64,000 nt of DNA from Sipunculus nudus (GCA_026874595.1 CM049314.1:9478729-9542728); one strand, 5' to 3'. Counted from the first letter of the stretch, positions 37,831-50,814 are shown. The notes: generated by a model from the sequence alone, not told the origin. Numbers and translations are program-made.

Positions 37831-38285
37831 TTATTTTGTAAAGCGTAAAATCCATGATGATACGTGCTCGAAAACGCTGTTACATAACTAGAATACAATC
37901 AGCAATCATTAAACATATTATTATAAGTATATGAAATTAAAGTCCATTTGACTGAAATATTACATTCAGAAGGTGACAGCGTTAAATAAGACCTATAAAA
38001 ATCAATATTTCAATTATCTATTAAAACTATCATACTTCCACTAAAATGTTCAAACATTTCGCTATCAATATAATAAAATATTGTTCAAATGACTAGGCAT
38101 AAAAATATTGCATGAAAAAAAAGGTTTTTAATTAACTTTTTATTTCTGTCCAGACCCGAAATCCTATATATATAATTATGGCAAGTCATTTCGGTCCCAG
38201 AACTTCAAAAAAGCTTTTGTTATATTCCTCTCTCATAGCTTAGTGCAGTAACATATAAACAACATGGTTACCACAGCTATCACAG

Positions 38286-38371
<86 letters not shown>

Positions 38372-40661
38372 AGAGAGAGAGATAGAGAGAGAGAGACCAC
38401 TTGTATAACAAAGCCGACCGTAGCGTGCATATATTTGTGATGTTAAGTCAGGTGACCAGGGACTGGATTGAAAATGGTATGTGATCAGTAAGCTTCTATA
38501 TAAATGACATTTAACTGTTAAAGCTTTCATATATAAATTGAAAAATACACATTCACTGCTATTTTGCTGGGCTATTGTATATAATAGCACTAGCAGCAGT
38601 ATGCATACTACTGTCACGGGGCACAGTTTCGTTTGAGGTGACTGAGTAATCCCACTTTGCCACATTTGTTCTCCTTTCCTCTTTTAACTGGCTGACTTGC
38701 AAACGAGACTGGCAACCGTCCAATGTTTATGAGCCCCAGTTTGTCCGTCCATTTACACCGTCGGTATGACAATACATTTAAGAAAATACACACAAAATAT
38801 CTATTCATGCAGTGATACCTAAAACATAAAATATTTTGGTTATCCTAGAGACTTTCCTTTTCTTATACTTTCAACAGAGAAGAAATTACAAAAATTTACT
38901 TAATTTACTCCTGAATAAGTTAATTAATTAGTTGTTCAATGATGTCCTTAGTCCTTTAAATCGTTCATCAGCTCGTTTTTTGGTTTGTATAATTTCAGAT
39001 CTTTAGTTATGGTTGGTTGGTTTCCTTGGGTTTGTTGGTTTCCTTTAGCCCAGTATATCTACTAAGTTAGTTTATTATTATATATAAAATGGTTTACCCA
39101 CCGTCCGTCGGTCGGTGGGTCCGTCCGTTTATTTGACGGGCTTTGAAGGAATTTACGAAACTCACAATACCTACTTACCAATATAGTTCCTGCCCGAGTT
39201 CAATTATATGAGCAAAATCCTCGCATGTAATTAAGGTCAGAGGTCACTAGGCTACTTTTTTAGTGTCGCCGCGATAACTTACGAGGAATATTATGGATTT
39301 AAAAAAAAACTCGACAGAAATTTTAATCTAAAATAATCTCGTCTAAGTTAGATTTCAAGCAATACTCATGCATTTTTTTTATGAGATCAGAGGTCTCCAC
39401 ACTTTGGTGACACCGTGCAGACTTAATTATCATAAATCTGATGGATTTTCATATAATTCATGATGAGTATTAACTGATACAGTTTCTTACTTGATTTACA
39501 ATCTCAGTGAGATTCACGCATTTTTAATGAGGTAAGAGGTCACGTGGTATGGACGGGCGTATTATGCACCATTTTCGGTGCTCTTGTTGTTAGTTATAGT
39601 CGGTGTAGTTTCCTTTAACATAATTTAGCTAGTAAGTTTAGTTTGTTTTCTTTTTATACTACCCTGCATTGTTTCATACAACCACTTTATTCTTTGCTTT
39701 TAGAGTACTGCCACTTTGTGAACCTTTTATTAATGTTATGAGCTTTATTGTCTCTGCAAAAATCATATCCGAGAAATATAACCGTATGTGAAGGTTGTTA
39801 TTTCCTATTGGGGCATATGCTTGACAGATAATATAAAGTTACAATGACTGATCGGAAAATTCGAAGAAAAACGAGACATTATAAAACACATCAGACGGGA
39901 GTGAAAAAGGAGGCATACTAATGCGTCACTCCAAATACCCTTCTATTTAGGTTTCGCTATACATGGGATATTGCAGGATTTTGTATAATCTGATGATAAG
40001 AAAGAATGTTTCTCGGAAGTCAATCTTGTCTGGCTCGGCGATTCTCTTTTGACAAACACACAACGCACTTTGATGGCAAGCACAAAAATGGAAACCTTTT
40101 ACAACGTTCGATACTCGATATGCCACGGGATATGACGTACATGAATAAAAAATTATATGCCTGAATAGGGCTTTCATCAAGTCAGCTATACCGCTGGATT
40201 AACCCGGAGAGTGTATTGTTAAAATTAATTAGTTCCCTACGGACCCTACACGGTGATAGCTATTTATTGACGGGTTGGGATTACTTTCTTTTTTTTATTA
40301 GCATATTCTGATTAGTACTGTAGGCGGATATGTTGGAAGAACCTTGAAAGAACAAAGCGATTTATATTCAACAAAAAGGATATAGAAAAAAAAATAATAC
40401 ATGCGAGCCTGACTTTTATTGCTTTGAGTACTACTGATCATGCTGTATTAAACTAAATTACTTTCAGACGTTCATGCAGTAAATGCTGGTAATCACATGA
40501 CTGGAACTGTTATGCTTGTTTTTTTTTTCTGAAACATAAACAAGCCAGCCATGAAACCAGAGCAACCAATGACATTACATTTATGTAAAGTAATGAGGTC
40601 CATTGGTAATACAGTCTTCAGGTAAAAACAGGAAGTACGTCCAGCGTGTGAGCTGAGCGAA
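35808..40661. other. Intergenic, simple repeats only
   Basis: It contains (AC)n at about 37147-37176, (AAT)n at about 37790-37831 leading into a dispersed 'TTTGTAAAGCG' repeat end, (TA)n at about 38290-38369 followed by (GA)n to 38396, and a CCGTCCGTCGGTCGG-led degenerate tandem repeat at about 39060-39590 ('AGAGGTCAC' blocks). No splice-supported exon before 40662. Confidence 0.6.
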
Positions 40662-42425
40662 ATGGGACTGCAATTTAGAAGCAAGGTTTTCCTATTACAT
40701 ATACTTGGAATCACTGGTGTCAAAGGTAAAAGAGATATTAATCTTCGTAATGGAAACTTGCACATGATATTTGTACTCTATCTTCTTTATAAAATATCGT
40801 TGGAGTCTATATAGCCAAGATGCATGAACACATTGGCTTTTAATTGGGGAAAATCCTCAGTTATAAAAGTAACATGAAAAAGCAAACGTTCAAAGACCGG
40901 TTGAGAGGGAAGCGTCGAGCTTTGTCATGACATTCAGACTGATGTCATGACTGATGTATGGACTTCCTTGTTTTTCACTCTATTTTGTTCAGAGTTCAGA
41001 CACCCAATGGAAAGAGAACTTTAAGATACAGTTCTGATGTTCTCTGAAAGGTAAGGTTCTTCCTCAATACATCAAATATGACCTAAGTGTGCATTGTTTT
41101 AAAGAAGGCCTGAAAATGCTGATGTTCGAAATTTCATATAACTAGTTGTGGTCATCAACTTCGATGTCCTCTTTGTGTTTGAATTCTCATTTATCTAATC
41201 TGCTGCAAATCTATTTTAGTCAATATTTAAATGTTTAATCTAAATTTAATTGTTTATACATCCTAATGTATATTTATGTGTACTCATGTATTTGACAGAG
41301 TCAAATTGGCACTTTAATATAATAACTTAAATAATTAAACCATAACAAATGATGGTGGGATCCAACTCTGAATAATATGACAGTTTAGAAATCATGAATA
41401 TTAGATGGCAAAAAGGAGATTATCATAAAATCACCTCATACTATATATATTTCTATTCTGCAGGAGTCGCCTGGACCCCGTACATTGACAAATGTCTTCG
41501 AAGCAACATTATCGGTTCAGATTTCCAAGTAACGGGAGAGGACGAGTGCAAATCGATTTGTCTCCAGCAGGTGTCGCCAAAGTGCCTGTCTGTGAGTATT
41601 AAACTTTCGACCAACGTGTGTTTACTCCACTCTGTGAGGCAGGGTGGTTCTGTGGTCCTGTATGACGTGGTGGGTTTTAAACACTTCGACTACCTTGAGG
41701 TCACAACTAACGGCCAAACTACAAACTTTGGTATCCCGACATCCACTGCACCTGTGATTCCAGGCCACTCAGTGACAGCAATCCCAGCATCCTCTGCAAC
41801 GGACCAAACGACTCCTGACTGGTTCAGTGCACCAACCACTCCTAATGGTATATTAATATCTTTATTTTACGACACTACGTAATAACAATTAATCAGATTA
41901 CTTATCAAACCTAGAGCTGCTTAAGTTAACATATCATACATCCAAATTGTTTCATTGGTTGCACTGTTAATGGCTGGTCTCTGTATCGTAAATTTTAAAT
42001 TGATGCCTAGAGAAAACGTAACGATTTAATTCATGTGTACATCAGGTGTTTATTTAGAAAAATCATAATGGTACCGTAAAAATATAATTTTAAATTAGTT
42101 TAACATTGAAGTTTTATAGTTTTATACCTATATATCTCACAAATATGCTTTTAACCATATTTTTGCAGCAGGTGCGGTACAACTGGATTCCTGGGTTTTA
42201 TTAACAGTGGAAAAATTACCGTCAAGGCCACCGATAGGTGCCGCCACTAGAAGGAGCAAGATAGGTTGCGCCGCCTCGTGTGGCCGAGACACAACATGCC
42301 TCGCATTCGGTTACAATCTAAGCACCCAGGCTTGTCGTTTGTATGATGCCGCAGATAATCCTAGCCCAGGCTGGACAACACGTAAAGACAGTCTGTATTA
42401 TGTCAGACGAGTAATAATGATATAA
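40662..42425 (+). CDS. Secreted protein with two PAN/Apple-like domains, short linker, three exons
   Basis: Proposed join: 40662-40725, 41464-41847, 42169-42425 (705 nt, 234 aa). Both introns are phase 1 and GT-AG. Exon 1 is a signal peptide (MGLQFRSKVFLLHILGITGV). Exon 2 encodes a PAN/Apple-like domain (residues about 22-98; cysteines 32, 50, 54, 62 and 74, with ECKSICLQQVSPKC as the helix-strand core) and a Ser/Thr/Pro-rich linker. Exon 3 encodes a second PAN-like domain with GCAASCGRDTTCLAFGYN and ACRLYD, ending YYVRRVIMI. Its paralogue at 55346-59209 has the same exon plan and a 257-nt last exon. PAN/Apple domains bind proteins or sugars outside the cell; the ligand here is unknown. The acceptor of exon 3 is a NAGNAG (GCAGCAG); the first AG keeps length equality with the paralogue. 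The 41848 donor (GTATAT) is weak. ATTAAA at 42476-42481 may direct polyadenylation. Confidence 0.82.
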
Positions 42426-42961
42426 TTATATTATTGTTGAGCAGCTTCTCATAAGAGAGATCTGTAATCAGGCAAATTAAATTATATCATCGAATTTAAT
42501 CTATATATTAATAGCGTAAGGCGATTTTTGTGATTTTCCGTATCTCCTCTGATACCGCCGTACGGATTGCCGTGATTTTCGACATACATATGCTCTTGGT
42601 TTGTCCGAAGAGATTCCGCCCCTTTTATTTGCAATATTTGCGTATTACCTGCATAATTAATAATTTTAATATTTGCTCCCCCGCGGGCGCCTCTTTTCTT
42701 TGTGTCTCCGGGCCTGGTAACGCAATGGCCACAGAGTGTTTGATGGCAGGACAGAGTTTTTCTCCGGGGGCCCTATCTGGGCTTTTCTTAAATTTGCGGT
42801 GACCGGCCCGAAATAATCCCCATTGGTGATCCCTTCTCAAAAGGCAACCTCCGCGCAGCGAAAAGGTCTATTGTGCACAAGGAGATCTCGCGTGTGGAAA
42901 ATGCTGAAAAGGGGGATCTTTCAAAGAATGAAAATTTTCCGAGCGGTAGTGAATGCAGGGT

Positions 42962-43917
42962 AGTGTGTAAAACCCGAACCCCACGGTCACCGGACCCCAT
43001 AAACCTATTTCCTCATTTTCCATTATTTATACCGATAAAAACACCACTATTGTTGATGTAAGGACAGAGCAAAGTCCCTAAATGTTGCACATTTGTAAAT
43101 GACCGATTCACAGAAAGATTTATAATTACAAAATATTTCGATGAAGACGGACCTCATTTACTTGAATTTGCCGACTGTTCAATTTTGACGGACCCCAGTA
43201 ACCACCGCTCATATTTTTATTTATGACTAAAAGAGGACAAAAATAGCACTCATGGCACACACTAAAAAGTAAATATAATATTTGTTATTTTAAATGAAAA
43301 TATATTAGTGCGGACACAGTGGGGGAGATTTAATTTGAAGTGCACTAACAGTTGAGCGGACCTGAGACTGATATATCAGAGCACTTCCACATAACAACAG
43401 GTTTCGTGCTCCGTTCATGACAACCATGCAATTTTAAAGTTGGCAATAATATAAATACCGAAAGGAATTGTTGCATGATTACTTGCATTTCAAGCAACTA
43501 CAGGTTCCAAAATAATGATTTTGTAAATGTTTTGAATTATAAATAGCAAATATAAAATTATGAATAAAAACTGAGACAGAAATGTAAAAATACAGATACT
43601 AACACAATAATAAATCACAAATGTGTCATGGCTAAACGTGACGTCAAATACATGTATGTACTAAAGAAATGGTAAAACAACGAGAAAACGGGGTCCGTGT
43701 AATCCGTGAGGTCCGTGCCCCAGGGTCCGTAAGCGTTTTTCTTTATCAAATTTTGTTGCAAAACAGACTATTTTTTATGTTTTAACCAAACATAATATAA
43801 AATATGTCTTTAGATACGATTATGCTAAAATATCTGGACAAATTACCATGAGAGTTTAAGAATTACAAATGTTTCTTGGGTTCCGGGATCCGGAGTGGGA
43901 TCCGGGTTTAACACACT
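42962..43917 (-). mobile_element. AGTGTGT-end DNA element, copy 2 (956 bp, both ends present)
   Basis: Left end AGTGTGTAAAACCCGAACCCC; right end, reversed, AGTGTGTTAAACCCGGATCCC, giving roughly 20-bp inverted termini. The interior is homologous (reverse orientation) to 15508-16510. It lies within Helitron-like sequence. No transposase ORF and no clear target-site duplication were found, so the superfamily is unknown. Confidence 0.6.
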
Positions 43918-44136
43918 GACTGAACGCAGTGACTGTCTCACTGGAAAACATTATAACAGGTTCCTTTACTGGCGGATTCACGGGCGCGGAGGGCAACTTT
44001 AAATGGCGATGTTCAGCATAATATATATTTTCATATAAAAATGATTTTATTTAACATATCAAATTCTTCGAAAATTCTCCGGCCAACCTCTCGGCTTCAA
44101 TAAGAGTTTTATCCATAACACCATGCATATAATGGA

Positions 44137-44444
44137 TCTATATATTAATAGCGTAACGCGATTTGTGTGAATTTACGTCTCCTCTGACACTACGGTTTGC
44201 CGTGATTTTTGACATAAATATGCTCCGGGTTTGTCCGAAGACATTCCACCATTCGGCAAGAACGCATTCGTCCAGGTCATTCAGACTCCGACACAAGAAT
44301 AACTCAGAGACAGAACACTTATACCAAATGTCGGATTCAAAGAGACAGTAGCATTGTACACCCAAGACATGAAACTATGACAGACTATTTGACATCAGAA
44401 CTAAATGCTCGCCCAAAACCGTGCGTAGCACGGGTAATTGCTAG
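44137..44444 (+). mobile_element. Short non-autonomous Helitron, 308 bp
   Basis: It starts TCTATATATTAATAGCG after an A, and ends CTAG before a T (A^T insertion as for Helitrons). Just upstream of the CTAG is the hairpin CCGTGC-GTA-GCACGG at 44419-44433, the usual Helitron 3' stem-loop. No coding content. Confidence 0.75.
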
Positions 44445-47242
44445 TTATATTATAATTATAATTGCATCAGGCATATCATAAAAAAAAAAGAAATTATTTT
44501 TATAATTTTCATTTTCTTCTGTAATCCAAATTGAAAATCTTCTACAGTCTTTTTTATTTACATAAATGTTTAAATGATAATATGTTGAAACCTGTTATAT
44601 TATTTGGCGCAGATATTGCATGTTTAATTAAACCGTTTTAATTTTTTTTTTTGCATAAGAAAGTTCAGCGTTCGTTGAAAACAGAAGGGATCCTGGATCC
44701 AAATTGAATAAATGATGGTTTCCTTTAATGCTAGTTATTTTGTAAACATGATAAAATTACTCATATCTAAAATGTAAAATTTATATTTGCAATTTTAAAC
44801 CTATGTTCTATTTATTTATATTTATTTAGGGGTTCTACATTAAGTTGATTGGGATGACGAGACTGTCGCTACCAAATATATGATTACTTATAAAAATATG
44901 TTGGTTTTATTAGTCTGTGTTTTCTTCGTGCTAAGTAATAAGCATATTTATTGATCTTACCAAATGAAATGTCTCAATTCCCAGGGTTTTGCAATATTTG
45001 CAATAATTCTTTTCCAGGGTTATTATTCAGCAAAACGAGATATAGTTAATTTCATTATAAATGATATAATCATTAAATCGTGACAGAGGTTGATGCATAT
45101 ACCAATAACATAACGTGAGGGACACATATACAATGTCGAGGGCACATAGACTGTTTTCTGCTGACATGAAAATAAAATGGAACCAACAACGTTGATCCAG
45201 GACCGGACCTATTATTTCTTTAATAGTGGTAGTTTGGAACCTTGGAATCCATGCAAAGGCAAATAATTTATTTAAAGGAAAACCGGGATGACTTGAAGGC
45301 GTGGGAGATTTTGGACAAATTCTTTTTTATGAATATATTATAATTAGGTATGAGGTTTTGAAAAATGAGGTATTATGTTTCCAGTATATGTTAATTCTAA
45401 ACTAGGTTAAAATAATTAATAATTCATAGTGAACTCAGAAATGGATGCGAAGACTAATTATAATTATCAATATATACCATTTCCAATATATAAATATTAT
45501 TCTCTGAATATTAAGGGATGATAACATTTACCATCCCCCTTGCTAAAAAGTGTGTGTGGATGGGGGGTATATACCCCCATCCTCCCTGTACTGAGGCCCT
45601 TCTTGTACGTGGTGAACAGGTGGTCAGCCCTGTGGTTCGCCCACCTGGCAGCATCCAAAGCACAAGCACCATGACACAAGTATGGCATCCATTGAAATAC
45701 ATGATCATGATCAGCTTGACATTGTAAGTAAAATAAAATTTAAAACAATGTTAAAGAAACCTGCCAAGACCTTATATATTTTATATCAAGCAAAAAGTTA
45801 CGTTTGTTGTCACTCTAAAAATCTTGGTAATATGTTATTCTATTGGAGAAAATGTATACGTGAGATAACGTGTGATACGTTTGGTCACAATTGATCCGTT
45901 CAGCTAAAATGCGTCTGTCTGACAAAAAAAAAAATAATATAAACTAAATAATGGCTTAGAATTCAGGTATTATGACTTTTTTCATGATTTCGCCCATTGT
46001 GTCTTGACAGTTATTTAAGGTCTAATGACTACGCCATCTAGCGGCCGTTTTTATAGTCCGCTCGGGTTTTTAAAGTTTCACTTGCTCTTATCATAAGAGC
46101 TGATACTTTTCATTGACAGGTTTGCACATGCGTAGATAGCTCTTGCTTCAAAGCTGTGTTACCATAGCTGCGGATACCCGTGAACTGGCATTCGTATATG
46201 TTGGTACAGTCATTCTAGTCGGTTTTTCTCAAAAATATGGTCACGTGAAAACCGCTCCTGATCGGATTTTCAAGCATGTACTCGCATGCGCATATCCGCT
46301 AACGCACATATGGAAACACCCTAGTCACAAATTCATATGTGCAATGTTCACGCATATATAAGACCTTCATCGACACACGGAATCCAGTTACAAACTCGTA
46401 TGAGCGATGTTTGCTCACAAACTCATATAAAAACTGACGGACACATGGAAACACACCAGTTACAAACTCATGTGTGAGGTTCGCTTAAATACGCAATATC
46501 AATATTAGTGAGTTACCAAATTGATATTTTTTAACCATTACAATGCGAAATCAAAATGCAAGGGCATTTGAAATGGTACTAGCATATTTATGTTCATTTT
46601 CAACGGAGAATATGTTAAAGGGGTACTGATAAAAGTCCCCATCCCCGAAATGAGGACAACCGTTGTTATTTTCCCCCGAAAACTCATCCTCCCCTGAAAA
46701 CAAGCAACCTCCACCCCCCCCCCCAAAAAAAATACATATCATTATTTTCTTCATTCGTATTAAGTATACTCGCAAACATATTTTCAATAAACGAAAATAA
46801 TTTTAGCTAAATATTTAACACTAAATTATTCACATTTTACATTTAATTTAAACATTCAAGCATTCAAACATAGGCTAACATTTAGGGCGGTTCAGCTGAC
46901 ACATGCATTAAATTAAATTTGATTAATATGAGATGCATCATTGAAAGATTAATGACGTTAAAAGTCGAAACTATAAACTGATTGACACATTTTTTTTTAA
47001 TTTTCACGAATGTCACAAAAATATATCCATGTTTTCCTCTGAAAATGTGGAGAAGTCAAAAGTTACGTTTTCCTCCTTAACCATCCCCCCCCCCAAAAAA
47101 AAAAAAACCCTCCACCGCACACCCCGAAACAAGGCTCATGTCACATTTTGATTTGTAGTCTCTCAGCTTGTTAATATATGAATGGTATGAGCATCATAGA
47201 GAATTACTTGTGTTTATTAAATTTTGCATGGTTGTAACACAC
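44445..47242. other. Intergenic, no gene seen
   Basis: It holds short overlapping ORFs at 45497-45727 that I could not identify, and a loose tandem repeat of 'ACAAACTCATATG' words at about 46300-46480. A poly-C/poly-A patch lies near 46714-46732 and another near 47082-47106. Confidence 0.45.
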
Positions 47243-47448
47243 CAGGGGCGAATCCAGGATTTAGGAAAAGGGGGGGTCCAACCCAGGAGACCAATGAAAA
47301 TCCTAAACAAAGGTCATCAGGTCTGGAAAAGGGGGGTCCAGGCAGCAAAATTACGTCTAAACCCCCGTAAAAAAGGTTGCTTCGGGTGAAAAAGGGGGGG
47401 GGGGGGGGGTCCGGACCCCCTGGACCCCCCCCCCTGGATCCGCTTCTG
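47243..47448 (+). mobile_element. MITE-like repeat with CAGGGGCG/CGCTTCTG ends
   Basis: It starts CAGGGGCGAATCCAGG and ends, reversed, CAGAAGCGGATCCAGG, giving 16-bp inverted ends with two mismatches. The interior contains poly-G and TCCGGACCCCCTGGACCCCC. A related copy is in intron 3 of the 9413 gene. It has no ORF. Confidence 0.7.
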
Positions 47449-47594
47449 CACACTCGTATCATGAGGCTCCTAACCTTGGACGTGACTTTCATTATTTGTG
47501 TGTGCCTTCACCCTCAGACGTATCATAACTCCATTAATAACAGTAATGTGTGAATTCATTAATTGGCCTCAAGGCTCCATTGATTTTTAGTTCT

Positions 47595-48002
47595 TCAATA
47601 TACTACAGTCTGAAGCAAGATGAACAAATAACAACAGGGAAAAAACAAAATACACAGAATCACTCTCCAAACGGACGTGTAAGAATCACACCTGTAGCAA
47701 GCAGACCCGGTATACCCCACCCTGTGCACCCAACACCATACTGAGGTGAACTTGATATGAAGGCTCTGTGCGTAGGTAGAAAATTTACATTCTCCGGTAA
47801 TGCCAGTGATAAGAGTCGGCAAAGAGTCAAGGCCTGTCGGTGTGGGGGGATCAGGTTTTATATCAGCAGCAAACATAAACACTAACGCCCCTGTAGGGCT
47901 AGAATCTACTTTATAGCTATGGTGCACGCTGGATGTATTGATTAAACAATTAAGTGGTCGTGGTCCATGACGCTCATTTTGACATACAGGTGATGCATGC
48001 AT
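47595..48002 (-). CDS. Unidentified 135-aa ORF with C-terminal hydrophobic segment
   Basis: This is the longest single-exon ATG-started frame with ordinary composition outside the recognised genes. The N-terminal two thirds have no recognised motif. Residues about 86-106 hold a Cys/Trp-rich patch (VWCWVHRVGYTGSACYRC). Residues about 113-131 form a hydrophobic helix (VILCILFFPCCYLFILLQ) ending four residues before the stop. I see no splice context, no paralogue in the window and no family match. It could be a chance frame. Confidence 0.2.
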   Translation of the reverse strand: MHASPVCQNERHGPRPLNCLINTSSVHHSYKVDSSPTGALVFMFAADIKPDPPTPTGLDSLPTLITGITGECKFSTYAQSLHIKFTSVWCWVHRVGYTGSACYRCDSYTSVWRVILCILFFPCCYLFILLQTVVY

Positions 48003-48474
48003 TAGTCATTTATGACTGATATCAGGTAAAAATATTTCACAAGGAACACTGGACAATGGGTAGAATGAATCCGACTTTTTGAGTGCTCATATTCATACTT
48101 TCTGATCATAAATTGCCCTTAAAAATAGGTGACAGTGACCTTATTCAGACTTTCCAAGAAATTTTTAACCAGTAACTCCCGAGATGCAAGTTAGAAGTTT
48201 CTTTATCAAAATGCTACAATTTGTAACCATCTAACTAAGAGAGTGCTAAAATCCTGTTTTTTTCACCCAGCTAGCAGAAAATAGGCCACAGTGACATTAT
48301 TTCAGGTTTCAAAGGAATTTTACAGGAGCCTCCAACGATCACATTAGAAGTTTCTAGGTCCAGCCGGAACCAATCATGCAAATCTGCTGTTAACTAAATC
48401 ATTTTCTTTCACGTATCTTGCAGAATATACTTTTTCTAAAGCACTTATTGCTTTACTTTGAAGGTTCTTTGACT

Positions 48475-49385
48475 TCTTGTGCGGACCAGACTACTTAGAC
48501 TGGTCCGGTCCAAAATTTTGAGTTGGTACCGGAGCGCTCACATAGAATACTGGACCTTTTATCCCTGGACCGAACCGGTCCGGACCGATCCGGAACGCGC
48601 AACCTACAAATTCTCTTATGAAAAAGGTAAAATTAAGCTCTTGAAAAAAAAAAGACTCGTAAAATGCTCGTCAAAGCTAAGTAGAATGTATTTAAAGCGA
48701 TGGTAACTGCAATAGTACAATTAAATACGTATTATTCTGTATTTCTGATATGATGATTGAAGTGACATGTTAAACATTAAAATCGTTGTCACCTGCTGTG
48801 TTGTATCATGCTTTCTCTCTGTATATCACCGTTTATCACAGTACTATAAAAATAATTTTATACATTAAAATATTAAATACAGAAGCCTATATATACTCTA
48901 TATATTAAATCTTTAACATTTGATTATTTTCTAATCGCACTTTATCAACTGCACCACAATTCAGCTTACTCCATCTCGCATCCATGTCCGCCCAGTTAAT
49001 TCTATGAATCAGCTTGAGACAATTTGGTTTATATTCTAACCATCATGCTAAACATAATTATACAAAAAAAGTCCGCTGTTGTCATTAAAAATCAAACCCA
49101 AGATTTATGAGTTACGTTTAGATAATAATATTACATTTATTGCACGGTTTGCTGTGTATGTGTTATTCGTTTTGTTAAAATTTTAATTAGGTGTATGTTA
49201 TGAAAATATTATGCAGAATAAAATCAGAATAAACACTTTTACAATTTATTTATAGAAATATTCAATAAATGGACCGGACTGCTTGGAACAGTCGACCAGT
49301 TAGACCGGACAATAACCGGACAACTTATTTGATGGACCAGACCACCAGAAGGTTGTTCCGGTCCTTTTCGCACCTCTGTCTGTGA
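48475..49385. repeat. GGTCCGG-rich inverted ends, possible non-autonomous DNA element
   Basis: The left end carries GTGCGGACCAGAC...CTGGTCCGGTCC. The right end carries TTCCGGTCCTTTTCGCACCT. They are partial inverse matches around GTGCG...GGACCGG. Interior AT-rich, no ORF of interest. Confidence 0.35.
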
Positions 49386-49640
49386 CCTTCACACCAAAGG
49401 GTTCTTCAGAGTGGACTGAGTAGGGAACCATTTATGGTTCCAGCTGGAACTTTAAAGGCGGGGTTCTTTTTACAACCTCCCGAAGGTTCTTTTTCTGGAA
49501 CCTTATAGGTTCCATCTAGAACCTCTTCAGAGGTTCTGAGAGGAACCCTCCAAGGTTCTTCACGACTGACTGGGGAACCTTAAAAGGTTCTGGGTGGAAC
49601 CCTATGTGTAGAGTTCTTTATAGAACCTTCAATGCAGGTT
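49385..49640 (+). repeat. 'GGTTCT/AGAACC' palindromic repeat cluster, left
   Basis: About ten GGTTCT, GGAACC or GGTTCC words occur within 250 bp (for example GGTTCCATCTAGAACCTCTT). The same motifs in inverse orientation occur at 52466-53035. The pair may be the subterminal arms of one DNA element, about 3.6 kb apart. Confidence 0.55.
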
Positions 49641-50399
49641 TATTTTAATAAAATCTAGGATTTCATATCATACGTCTAGGGTAAATTAATCACACGTCAT
49701 ATGTCATTATTTAAAGGAAACATTTTTAATAGATGATATGAAAATGTATCTCATAGAAAGTGGGTAACTGCAAGGATCATAGCTGAAAAATTATATTTAT
49801 TCGTGTGTCCTTAAATTTGATAAATTCTTCCAGTTGAAATAAAAACACGTTTTTTAGAAACACATCTTTTATTTGGTTGTAAAAATCCTTTTGTGCAACG
49901 AAAGTGCAACGGCAAAAAAGCATTAGCATATTTGTGCACCTAAATAAATATAAACTGAATAAATTTCAGTTTCCTTGATATATACTAACATGGAAATTGC
50001 ATACTTCGCACTGTCTGTCCTACTAGCACACACACAAATGGCGACAAGAATGAACATCCATGCTGACCCTATGTGTGCTGTTCCTTTTGGGTTTGATAGC
50101 TGGTGTTCATCGAGAATACATTTCTGATTATTTACGTGTCCTTAGGTACATGTTTACCTCTTGTGGCTCGGGGTCCTCATGTGTAGCAAATCTGTATGAA
50201 AAAAATAATACTTCTCTGTTTTACAAAACAAAATATATAAGGTCGAGGCAGCATATGATCGACAAACAACTCGTGATGCTATAAGTGCCATATACGATGT
50301 TTGTATGGCTAGTGCAGCTGATACGCTTTAGTGTGCGTTTCAAACGTACACGGGTCCCTTGGGCAAAGGTGTCTATGTATACAAATCTTCCAACCAAAA

Positions 50400-50764
50400 C
50401 GATTTTTTTAGGTACAATAGTTGCCCTGTGTGATCAACGATAAACTCCAAAACAACGGGACGAAATAATCAGTGTTCTGTGTCAACATATCCGTTGATTG
50501 CGTGATGCGTCCTGGGTATGGAGCGGTACGGTACGTAGACTCAATCTGGAAAATAAGAGATGAGATACACTAATAAAAAAGATAAATAAATATCCTCACG
50601 TATATATATAACGTTAATTCCTATCACACAATTGCTCTCACCTAAACACAGTGAAGGAAATTAGGCAATCTTTAGGGTATGCAAACAGTTTGGGTATCTA
50701 ACCCCTAGTTGTTGAGAGTTCATTAAAATACGTTTCTCGTTTATGATTCGGTAATTCCAACCTT

Positions 50765-50814
<50 letters not shown>

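Larger units (their letters stand above)
42500..44444 (+). mobile_element. Helitron 5' terminus and nested Helitron material
   Basis: At 42500 the sequence TCTATATATTAATAGCGTAA follows an A, the normal Helitron 5' end. The same end occurs at 44137. The two share about 110 bp ('GTTTGTCCGAAGA.ATTCC'). After the 42500 end the Helitron-like sequence continues to about 42960, is interrupted by another element (42962-43917) and may continue to 44136. No Rep/helicase coding region is visible. Confidence 0.6.

Noticed and set aside
40493-40765. 90-aa - strand ORF
   Set aside because: It is antisense to exon 1 of the first PAN gene and has no support of its own.
50060-50284. Signal-peptide-like + strand ORF (MLTLCVLFLLGLIAG)
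   Set aside because: A possible phase-1 GT follows, but no second exon with a matching phase was found and the rest of the ORF is unremarkable.
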